Below are positions 1-5,212 of a DNA stretch of 7,985 bases, piece after piece. The stretch's first letter is position 1. Each line of letters opens with the position of its first letter. The DNA comes from CAYVCG01 sp964449985 (GTDB lineage Bacteria; Bacillota; Clostridia; Lachnospirales; WRAX01). Both the position numbers and the translations under genes were made by a program. The notes beneath the pieces were generated by a model. That model had not been told where the DNA came from. It saw only the letters and a list, made by a program, of their open reading frames with translations, and did no database searches. The DNA lies in NCBI GenBank assembly GCA_964449985.1, contig CAYVCG010000079.1:1-7985 (forward strand). Direction: 5' to 3'.

Positions 1-63
1 CAAGACAGTGTCCTGATACGTTTTTGCAGTAGGAGAACTTTCGTTAATAATTGCAAGTTTTAT
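1..63 (-). CDS. Possible 5' fragment of a minus-strand gene (uncertain)
   Basis: Read on the minus strand, the first 60 bases encode KLAIINESSPTAKTYQDTVL with no stop, running off the left edge. This is a protein-like beta-strand-plus-helix opening, loosely like the start of RpiB/LacA/LacB-type sugar-phosphate isomerases (an impression from 20 residues, not an assignment). A TAG stop lies just upstream at 67-69. Between that stop and the protein-like segment there is no ATG, GTG or TTG; the only codon where a start would be expected is ATA at 61-63. No Shine-Dalgarno is visible at the right distance. It could be the 5' end of a gene divergent from groES with a very rare or mutated start, a decayed remnant, or a chance open frame. 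Confidence is low because so little is in the window. Confidence 0.25.
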   Translation of the reverse strand, partial: MKLAIINESSPTAKTYQDTVL

Positions 64-228
64 GAACTAAAAAGATATATTTTTGCGAATTTTTGTGAAT
101 ATTTTCCTTTAAAATTGAAATACTTTAAAAACAAGAGAAAATAAAAGGAAATCAAAGCATTATATGCTTTATATCTGAATTTGGCTATAAAATACTAATA
201 TTTGTTTGATTATACTTGAAAATTAAAT
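64..228. other. AT-rich intergenic region upstream of groESL
   Basis: This stretch is very AT-rich and I see no convincing gene on either strand. It contains a hyphenated palindrome, AAAGCAT-TAT-ATGCTTT, at 154-170 (7-bp arms). It also holds several TATA-like hexamers without a well-spaced -35 partner. It probably separates groESL from a divergent neighbour. Confidence 0.5.
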
Positions 229-257
229 TTGCATAAATAATCATCATTATTTATTAT
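229..257 (+). promoter_or_regulatory. Sigma-A-type promoter of groESL
   Basis: TTGCAT at 229-234 and TATTAT at 252-257 are separated by exactly 17 bases, a good fit to TTGACA-N17-TATAAT. Transcription would begin near 264, so the CIRCE operator lies in the first transcribed bases. This is the usual arrangement for HrcA-controlled chaperonin operons. Confidence 0.7.
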
Positions 258-268
258 ATACATAGTTT

Positions 269-295
269 TTAGCACTCACATTGAATGAGTGCTAA
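269..295. promoter_or_regulatory. CIRCE operator (HrcA binding site)
   Basis: TTAGCACTC at 269-277 and GAGTGCTAA at 287-295 flank a 9-base spacer, a perfect match to the CIRCE consensus TTAGCACTC-N9-GAGTGCTAA. In Firmicutes the HrcA repressor binds this element and represses groESL and dnaK operons. GroEL itself keeps HrcA active, so repression is relieved when unfolded protein titrates GroEL. The site lies just after the predicted transcription start and 48 bases before groES. hrcA is not in this window. Confidence 0.97.
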
Positions 296-343
296 TAAAA
301 AGTCTTTTAATTTTGAGAATAAACAAATAGGGAGGCAATAAGT

Positions 344-631
344 ATGAAACTTAAACCATTAGCAGACAGAGTAGTAATCAAACAACTCGAAGCTCAAGAA
401 ATGACTAAATCCGGCATCGTACTTCCGGGGCAGGCAAAAGAAAAACCCCAAGAAGCAGAAGTTTTAGCTGTAGGCCCTGGTGGGATGATAGATGGTAAAG
501 AAGTTACCATGCATGTAAAAGTCGGTGACAAAATTATTTATTCTAAATATGCAGGTACAGAAATAAAGATGGATAACGAGGAATACATTATCGTTAGACA
601 AAATGACATTCTTGCTATTGTTGAAGACTAA
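344..631 (+). CDS. groES: Co-chaperonin GroES (Hsp10)
   Basis: This 95-residue protein is the heptameric cytoplasmic lid of the GroEL chaperonin; it caps the folding chamber in an ATP-dependent cycle. The N-terminus MKLKPLADRVVIK is the family hallmark. The mobile loop, about residues 17-31, carries the GIVLP segment whose hydrophobic tripeptide docks on the GroEL apical domain. The body shows the expected VLAVGPG and GDKIIYSKYAGTEI segments, and the length is normal for the family. The start is supported by GGGAGG at 330-335, eight bases upstream. It is first in the operon, 29 bases before groEL, and sits directly behind CIRCE, so heat-shock control by HrcA is expected. Nothing is unusual. 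Confidence 0.97.
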   Translation: MKLKPLADRVVIKQLEAQEMTKSGIVLPGQAKEKPQEAEVLAVGPGGMIDGKEVTMHVKVGDKIIYSKYAGTEIKMDNEEYIIVRQNDILAIVED

Positions 632-660
632 TAAAATCATTTTAAGGAGGAACAAAAACT

Positions 661-2280
661 ATGGCTAAACAAATTAAATTTGGAATAGATGCTAGAACTG
701 CTCTTGAAGCAGGCGTTAATAAGCTTGCTGATACTGTTAAAATAACATTGGGTCCGAAAGGCCGTAATGTCGTTTTGGATAAAAAATATGGAACTCCGCT
801 TATTACTAATGACGGCGTTACAATCGCAAAGGAAATCGAGCTTGAAGACGGTTTTGAAAATATGGGCGCTCAAATCGTTAAGGAAGTCGCTACAAAGACA
901 AACGATGTGGCTGGTGACGGAACAACAACAGCAACTGTTCTTGCCCAAGCTATGATTCAGGAAGGTCTTAAAAACATCGCTGCCGGTGCAAACCCAATCA
1001 TTTTAAGAAAAGGTATGCAAAAAGCTACTGATGTCGCTGTTCAAGAAATCCTTGGCATGAGCCAAAAGGTTGACGGCAAAAACCATATTGCAAAGGTAGC
1101 AGCTATTTCCGCAGGTGATGAAGAAGTCGGTGCTATGGTTGCGGAAGCTATGGAAAAGGTTTCTAACGATGGTGTTATTACTGTTGAAGAATCAAAGACA
1201 ATGCAAACAGAGCTTGAGCTTGTTGAAGGTATGCAGTTTGACCGTGGATATCTTTCCGCATATATGGCGACTGATATGGAAAAGATGGTTGCTCAGCTTG
1301 ATAACCCTTATATTCTTATTACTGACAAAAAGATTTCTAATATACAAGAAATATTGCCCGTTTTAGAGCAAATTGTTCAATCGGGCGCAAAATTGCTTAT
1401 TATCGCAGACGATGTTGAAGGCGAAGCACTTACAACAATCGTTATCAACAAATTAAGAGGTACATTTGTTTGTGTAGCTGTAAAAGCTCCTGGCTTTGGC
1501 GACAGAAAGAAAGCTATGCTTGAGGATATCGCTATTCTTACAGGTGGTCAGGTTATCGCAGAAGAACTTGGTGTTGACCTTAAAGATGCCAAGATTGAAA
1601 TGCTTGGTCGCGCTAAGACAGTTAAGGTTGAAAAAGAAAACACTATCATTATTGATGGATATGGCCAAAAGGATTCTATAGAAGCACGCGTAGCTCAAAT
1701 CAAAAAATCCATTGAAGACACTACATCAGAGTTTGATAAAGAAAAATTGCAAGAACGCCTTGCGAAGCTTGCTGGTGGCGTTGCTGTTATCAAAGTTGGC
1801 GCTGCTACAGAAACAGAGCTTAAAGAAAAGAAACTGCGTATGGAAGACGCTTTGGCAGCAACACGTGCGGCTGTTGAAGAAGGTATTGTTGCCGGAGGAG
1901 GCTCTGCTTATATCCATGCTATAAAGAAGATTGCTGCGCTTATGCAAACAATGGCTGGTGACGAAAAGACAGGCGCCGGCATCATTTTAAAAGCGCTCGA
2001 AGCTCCTCTTAGACAGATTACTGTTAACGCCGGAATCGAAGGCGCTGTTGTTATCAATAAAGTAAAAGAGCAAAACGTTGGTATCGGTTTCAACGTTCTT
2101 ACTGAAGAATATGTTGATATGATCGGGGCGGGCATTATTGACCCAACTAAGGTTACAAGAAGCGCTCTCCAAAACGCAACAAGCGTTGCAGCAACTCTTC
2201 TTACTACAGAAGCAGTTGTTTGTGATATTAAAGAAGATGAACCTCCAATGCCAGCAGGCGGCGGAATGGGAATGATGTAA
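661..2280 (+). CDS. groEL: Chaperonin GroEL (Hsp60)
   Basis: This 539-residue protein forms the tetradecameric double-ring chaperonin that folds cytosolic proteins using ATP and GroES. The equatorial ATP site is intact: ITLGPKGRNV at 28-37, TNDG at 49-52 and GDGTTT at 85-90. The catalytic aspartate equivalent to E. coli Asp398 lies in RMEDALAATRAAVEEG (Asp396). The family signature AAVEEGIVAGGG falls at 403-414. The apical domain covers roughly residues 190-375. The C-terminus ends in a short Gly/Met tail, GGGMGMM, as in cavity-lining GroEL tails. The start has a perfect AAGGAGG at 644-650 with a 10-base spacer. It is co-transcribed with groES from the CIRCE promoter. No convincing terminator follows it before the next gene. 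Confidence 0.98.
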   Translation: MAKQIKFGIDARTALEAGVNKLADTVKITLGPKGRNVVLDKKYGTPLITNDGVTIAKEIELEDGFENMGAQIVKEVATKTNDVAGDGTTTATVLAQAMIQEGLKNIAAGANPIILRKGMQKATDVAVQEILGMSQKVDGKNHIAKVAAISAGDEEVGAMVAEAMEKVSNDGVITVEESKTMQTELELVEGMQFDRGYLSAYMATDMEKMVAQLDNPYILITDKKISNIQEILPVLEQIVQSGAKLLIIADDVEGEALTTIVINKLRGTFVCVAVKAPGFGDRKKAMLEDIAILTGGQVIAEELGVDLKDAKIEMLGRAKTVKVEKENTIIIDGYGQKDSIEARVAQIKKSIEDTTSEFDKEKLQERLAKLAGGVAVIKVGAATETELKEKKLRMEDALAATRAAVEEGIVAGGGSAYIHAIKKIAALMQTMAGDEKTGAGIILKALEAPLRQITVNAGIEGAVVINKVKEQNVGIGFNVLTEEYVDMIGAGIIDPTKVTRSALQNATSVAATLLTTEAVVCDIKEDEPPMPAGGGMGMM

Positions 2281-2339
2281 TAAAAGCTATTAACCTTTTC
2301 CTAAATGCTCTATTGTGTAACATATAGAAGGGTGATATT

Positions 2340-3302
2340 ATGAAAAAGTTTTGTCTAATACTTTTCTTAATTATATCTATACCGCTTTCTGGATGTTCAA
2401 GAGCAACAAAGCCTGCGGAAATGGTATCTAATGAATTACAAACAACGGAATCGCCGGTCGATAAACATCAATCATCCCCCACAGAATCACAACTGGGGGA
2501 TGAAAAGCTGGCGCATACTGAAACCCCGGAAGAAACACAAGCTGCTATTCAAACGGATACTCCAAAAGAGACACAAACCGCTATTCAAACGGATACTCCA
2601 GAAGATACACAAACCATTATTCAAACCGATGAACCAAGTATACAAGTGCCTGACATCGACTACCTGCAATACTATGCTCCTGTTTTGGAAGCATACCGTT
2701 CGGATGTTTCTAGAGAATTTGAAAATCCAGGCTCCGTTAGCACAGATGCTATTTGGCAAAGATTGTGTGAAGTATTTAATGGTACAAAACATATCGGAAA
2801 AGAGTATGGATATTTAGATTATACTAAAGAATCGTATGGTTATTCCCTGAAAGATTTGAATCGGGATGGAATACCTGAACTTATTCCGCTCACTAACGAT
2901 TATACTATTTTTGCTATATATTCCCTAGTTGACAACACGCCGAATATTCTGGGAGAATTTATACAAAGATCTCGACCCGAAATTAGTTCTGACGGCACAA
3001 TTTATCTATATTGGAGCGGGGGTTATGCTGATTGGGGAATTACATTATTCAATCTATCTCCTGACGGCAAAGAACTAATCAAGGTGGAAGATGTGTATGT
3101 GACCAACTATATTTACGAGAATGGTGAATATACCCATATTTATCCGGATGTGAAATTTTTCAAATATAACGGAAAAGAAGACGTTGAAATCAGCCGTGAT
3201 GAGTTTGATGAGCTTTGTGATAAATATTATTCTATTCATACGAGTGACATTGAGCTTGAGTTTATTCCGCTGTTTGATGGAGAGAATGATATATCCGATT
3301 AA
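2340..3302 (+). CDS. Putative lipoprotein with 12-residue tandem repeats and an EF-hand-like loop
   Basis: This 320-residue protein has no named function that I can recognise. It opens with a lipoprotein signal peptide: Lys2-Lys3, a hydrophobic core, and the lipobox LSGC with the lipidated Cys19. It is therefore predicted to be anchored on the outer face of the membrane. Residues 20-100 are a low-complexity, Thr/Glu/Gln-rich tether containing three tandem 12-residue repeats (62-97). The folded part, about 105-320, contains DLNRDGIPEL at 172-181, a DxNxDGxxE calcium-binding-like loop common in clostridial lipoproteins. Later segments are beta-rich and aromatic. The start has AAGGGTG at 2328-2334. 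The gene lies 59 bases after groEL on the same strand and ends at a strong terminator, so it may be partly read from the heat-shock promoter. Metal binding is inferred from the motif only. Confidence 0.85.
   Translation: MKKFCLILFLIISIPLSGCSRATKPAEMVSNELQTTESPVDKHQSSPTESQLGDEKLAHTETPEETQAAIQTDTPKETQTAIQTDTPEDTQTIIQTDEPSIQVPDIDYLQYYAPVLEAYRSDVSREFENPGSVSTDAIWQRLCEVFNGTKHIGKEYGYLDYTKESYGYSLKDLNRDGIPELIPLTNDYTIFAIYSLVDNTPNILGEFIQRSRPEISSDGTIYLYWSGGYADWGITLFNLSPDGKELIKVEDVYVTNYIYENGEYTHIYPDVKFFKYNGKEDVEISRDEFDELCDKYYSIHTSDIELEFIPLFDGENDISD
2523..2630 (+). repeat. Three in-frame copies of a 36-bp coding tandem repeat
   Basis: Three consecutive 36-base units (2523-2558, 2559-2594, 2595-2630) encode TPEETQAAIQTD, TPKETQTAIQTD and TPEDTQTIIQTD. 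Units share long identical runs such as CTATTCAAACGGATACTCCA, and the third is the most diverged. The unit length is a multiple of three, so gain or loss of copies would lengthen or shorten the lipoprotein tether without breaking the frame. Confidence 0.9.
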
Positions 3303-3334
3303 TAATACTAAAAATTATTACAAACAAATAAGCT

Positions 3335-3368
3335 AAAAGGCCGTCGGATAATAAACCGATGGCCTTTT
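3335..3368. terminator. Bidirectional rho-independent terminator
   Basis: A 13-bp stem pairs 3335-3347 (AAAAGGCCGTCGG) with 3356-3368 (CCGATGGCCTTTT), with one G-T wobble and an 8-base loop. The stem ends in A/T runs on both sides, giving a T-tract on either strand. It lies between the 3' ends of the convergent lipoprotein and EAL genes, so it should serve both. Confidence 0.9.
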
Positions 3369-3378
3369 ATAATAGCTG

Positions 3379-4785
3379 TTAAGATGGTTCTATTAATTCC
3401 AAGTCTTGTTTTATAATATACTTGTTTTCAAATTCTATAGAACTAATAGGTTTGCTGTATAAATATCCTTGCAGTAAATCAGCCCCCAGCTCTACAAGGA
3501 TTTTAAGTTGTGACTTTGTTTCGACACCTTCGGCACAAACGCGTAATCCCAAAGAATGCGCAATGGATATGACAGCCTCGACAACGCTCCTCGAAGCCTG
3601 GTCAAGCTCCATATCCATTATAAATGAAGAATCGATTTTAACTTCATCAATAGGTAATTTGCTAAGATAACTCAAAGCAGAATAACCCGTTCCAAAATCA
3701 TCAATCGAAACTGAAACTCCATATCCCCTTATCTGGCCAAAGAAATCTATGCCATACTGGATTTCATGCATAAATGATGTTTCCGTAAGCTCCAGCGTGA
3801 GGCAATCCGGGGATAAACCGTATTGATTTAAAATATTCAGTATTTGCTCTGCAAGCCCTTCCTCAGTAAGCTGTAATCCAGACAAATTTACGCTTATTGA
3901 GAAATCAGGAGGAGCGCCCATTTTAATCCATTCTTTACATTGCCATATGGACTCATTCATAGCCCATAAACCCACTTTTGAAATAAGCTGCATAGATTCA
4001 AGCGCAGGAATAAGCAGATTTGGCATAAAGATATGTCCATTCTCATCTCTCCATCTTATTAAAGCCTCTGCGGAGTTACAAACTCCGGTTTTTGTGTCTA
4101 TTTGTGGCTGGTAATACATTTCAAAACCCTGATAATCATTTTCAACCGCTTTTCTAATGCGGTTTTCTATATCCATTCTTTCCGTATACAGCTTCCTATC
4201 TGCTTCGCAGTAGACTTGAAAATAATCATTGCATTTATGCATTCGGTAATTCGTTATTTTTAATTGTCGGCATAAATGCGAATTCTGCTCACAATTCATT
4301 TGTACATTCATAATAAGTTCATTATTATTTTTTCCGTATTTAGGATAGGCTACCGCCCCAAAAGACATCATGGGGGGGATTCGCCGCTGATTGACAAAGT
4401 CTTTATAATCATCCGTTTCGCAAAATTTATTCACCCAATTATATACGTCACTATCCTTAAATCCTGGTAAATTTACTATAAAAAAGTTTGGGAGTATGTG
4501 ATAAACCAGGATTTCATCCGGTATGCTAGTTTTTATTGTAAGGATAATATCCTGTGACAGCTTTTCGGATTCTAAAAATCCTTCAAGCTTTATTATATCA
4601 TTAAGGTTATCAATAGCAATCATAACAATATAGCCTGCTTTATCGTGTTTAACCAGTGGGGCGTCCGAAATTAGTTCAATCATGTTGCTATAAAAACGCC
4701 ATCCTTTTTCTTGTCCTGATTCAATTGGTTCACCATTGTTAACTTCATTATTATCTTTTTTTAAAAACTTAAGCCATTTCCAAAT
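3379..4785 (-). CDS. Cyclic-di-GMP phosphodiesterase: degenerate GGDEF plus EAL domain
   Basis: This cytoplasmic protein (468 residues from the start chosen here) has no membrane segment. Residues about 50-168 look like a decayed GGDEF domain: the strand VMIAIDNLNDI and a late SFGAVAYPKYG are recognisable, but the GGDEF site reads LPNFF, so cyclase activity is not expected. Residues about 210-460 form an EAL domain with the catalytic set present: YQPQ 225-228, EAL 240-242, Asn300, Glu332, Asp362-Asp363 in DDFGTGYS, Lys383, Glu419 in AEGVET and Gln439. It should hydrolyse c-di-GMP to pGpG. The first ATG (4819-4821) has no Shine-Dalgarno and overlaps a TATAAT box. A perfect GGAGGTGAT at 4789-4797 instead sits seven bases, counted from GGAGG, before in-frame ATT at 4783-4785, so I place the start there. 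The ATG at 4821 would give 480 residues. Confidence 0.9.
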   Translation of the reverse strand: MWKWLKFLKKDNNEVNNGEPIESGQEKGWRFYSNMIELISDAPLVKHDKAGYIVMIAIDNLNDIIKLEGFLESEKLSQDIILTIKTSIPDEILVYHILPNFFIVNLPGFKDSDVYNWVNKFCETDDYKDFVNQRRIPPMMSFGAVAYPKYGKNNNELIMNVQMNCEQNSHLCRQLKITNYRMHKCNDYFQVYCEADRKLYTERMDIENRIRKAVENDYQGFEMYYQPQIDTKTGVCNSAEALIRWRDENGHIFMPNLLIPALESMQLISKVGLWAMNESIWQCKEWIKMGAPPDFSISVNLSGLQLTEEGLAEQILNILNQYGLSPDCLTLELTETSFMHEIQYGIDFFGQIRGYGVSVSIDDFGTGYSALSYLSKLPIDEVKIDSSFIMDMELDQASRSVVEAVISIAHSLGLRVCAEGVETKSQLKILVELGADLLQGYLYSKPISSIEFENKYIIKQDLELIEPS

Positions 4786-4788
4786 AAT

Positions 4789-4801
4789 ATCACCTCCCCC
4801 C
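4789..4801 (-). promoter_or_regulatory. Strong Shine-Dalgarno that decides the EAL gene start
   Basis: On the minus strand the bases read GGGGGGAGGTGAT; the GGAGGTGAT part is fully complementary to the 3' end of 16S rRNA. Downstream codons in the EAL frame are ATT (4786-4788), ATT (4783-4785) and TGG. A TTG at 4781-4783 is out of frame and leads to TAA after four codons. The best-spaced in-frame start is ATT at 4783-4785. Confidence 0.75.
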
Positions 4802-4809
4802 AATATGTT

Positions 4810-4820
4810 TGTACAGTACA
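4810..4820. promoter_or_regulatory. Possible operator: palindrome TGTACaGTACA
   Basis: TGTAC-a-GTACA is a perfect 11-base palindrome that touches the TATAAT box and covers the predicted transcription start of the EAL gene. This is a typical position for a repressor site. I do not recognise the regulator. Confidence 0.3.
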
Positions 4821-4848
4821 TTATATGAGCTTGTACTTTAGATGTTAC
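4820..4848 (-). promoter_or_regulatory. Promoter of the EAL gene
   Basis: On the minus strand, GTAACA (4843-4848, 4 of 6 to TTGACA) is followed after 17 bases by a perfect TATAAT (4820-4825). Transcription would start near 4813, downstream of the ATG at 4821. This argues that the ATG is not used. Confidence 0.55.
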
Positions 4849-4860
4849 TGGCTAAACGCC

Positions 4861-4891
4861 AAAAAGCCCATAAATATAATATTTATAGGCT
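4861..4891 (-). terminator. Rho-independent terminator after the small membrane-protein gene
   Basis: A 12-base arm at 4865-4876 (AGCCCATAAATA) pairs with 4880-4891 (TATTTATAGGCT), with one C-A mismatch and a 3-base loop. On the minus strand the stem is followed by TTTTT (4861-4865 complement). It lies about 30 bases past the stop of the 58-residue gene and separates it from the EAL gene. Confidence 0.75.
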
Positions 4892-4920
4892 CTTTAATGT
4901 TAGTTTAAAACAAATATAAT

Positions 4921-5097
4921 TTATTGCCCACTTAGAAAAAGTAAATAACCACCTACCAAAATCATTACTACTGATATAATAAGGTTCCATCCGGCAAATA
5001 AAATACCGAACAACATCCCGATTCCTCCGCAGAATATAACAAGCCCAATAACACGCTTTATTGCATCAGCCTTAACAGGCTTTTTTTTAGCGGACAT
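4921..5097 (-). CDS. Small two-helix membrane protein of unknown function
   Basis: The product is 58 residues: a short Lys-rich cytoplasmic N-terminus (MSAKKKPVKADAIKR), then two hydrophobic segments at about 16-36 and 38-55 separated by GWN, ending LFLSGQ. It is a predicted helical hairpin with both ends probably inside the cell, since positive charges are confined to the N-terminus. I do not recognise a family, and no catalytic motif is visible. The ATG at 5095-5097 is preceded by GGGGAGG (5105-5111) with a 7-base spacer. The longer reading from an ATG at 5118 would include the Shine-Dalgarno itself and is rejected. It has its own terminator and a possible promoter with a palindromic operator, so it looks like a single-gene unit between two unrelated genes. 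Confidence 0.75.
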   Translation of the reverse strand: MSAKKKPVKADAIKRVIGLVIFCGGIGMLFGILFAGWNLIISVVMILVGGYLLFLSGQ

Positions 5098-5129
5098 ACA
5101 CTTGCCTCCCCATAACAATTCCCCGTTTT

Positions 5130-5143
5130 AATACAATTGTATT
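5130..5143. promoter_or_regulatory. Perfect 14-bp palindrome AATACAATTGTATT, possible operator
   Basis: The palindrome contains TACA-AT-TGTA, which matches the TACAnnTGTA core recognised by BlaI/MecI and CopY-type winged-helix repressors. It overlaps the predicted transcription start (about 5142, minus strand) of the small membrane-protein gene and lies upstream of its Shine-Dalgarno. Position and symmetry suggest a repressor site. The regulator assignment is inference from a short motif in AT-rich DNA. Confidence 0.4.
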
Positions 5144-5148
5144 CTTGT

Positions 5149-5178
5149 TTTATATGTAAATATGCATGGGTAAGACAA
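5149..5178 (-). promoter_or_regulatory. Possible promoter of the small membrane-protein gene
   Basis: On the minus strand TTGTCT (5173-5178) and TATAAA (5149-5154) are 18 bases apart. This is an acceptable sigma-A-type match, but AT-rich DNA gives such matches by chance. Confidence 0.4.
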
Positions 5179-5212
5179 ATTTTAAGTAAACACTTATCAA
5201 CTTAGATTAATG

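Noticed and set aside
154..170. AAAGCAT-TAT-ATGCTTT palindrome as an operator or minus-strand promoter
   Set aside because: The minus strand contains TATAAT, but no -35 is found at suitable spacing, and short palindromes are common in such AT-rich DNA.
464..2172. Open frames of 60-100 codons in other frames and on the opposite strand inside groES and groEL
   Set aside because: They overlap highly conserved chaperonin genes, have no ribosome binding sites and encode no recognisable protein.
2282..2327. Possible terminator or leader hairpins between groEL and the lipoprotein gene (AAAAG/CTTTT; CTAT..ATAG)
   Set aside because: The stems are short, AT-only or bulged and are not followed by a T-run, so they do not support termination.
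2431..2817. 128-codon plus-strand frame overlapping the lipoprotein gene, with repeated KRILQK segments
   Set aside because: Its repeats are only the 36-bp repeat read in another frame; it lacks a ribosome binding site.
5098..5118. Longer start (ATG at 5118) for the 58-residue membrane protein
   Set aside because: It would place the strong GGGGAGG inside the coding region; the ATG at 5097 has ideal spacing.
5183..5196. TAAGT-AAAC-ACTTA hairpin after the stalk/WG gene
   Set aside because: A 5-bp AT-rich stem is too weak to call a terminator.
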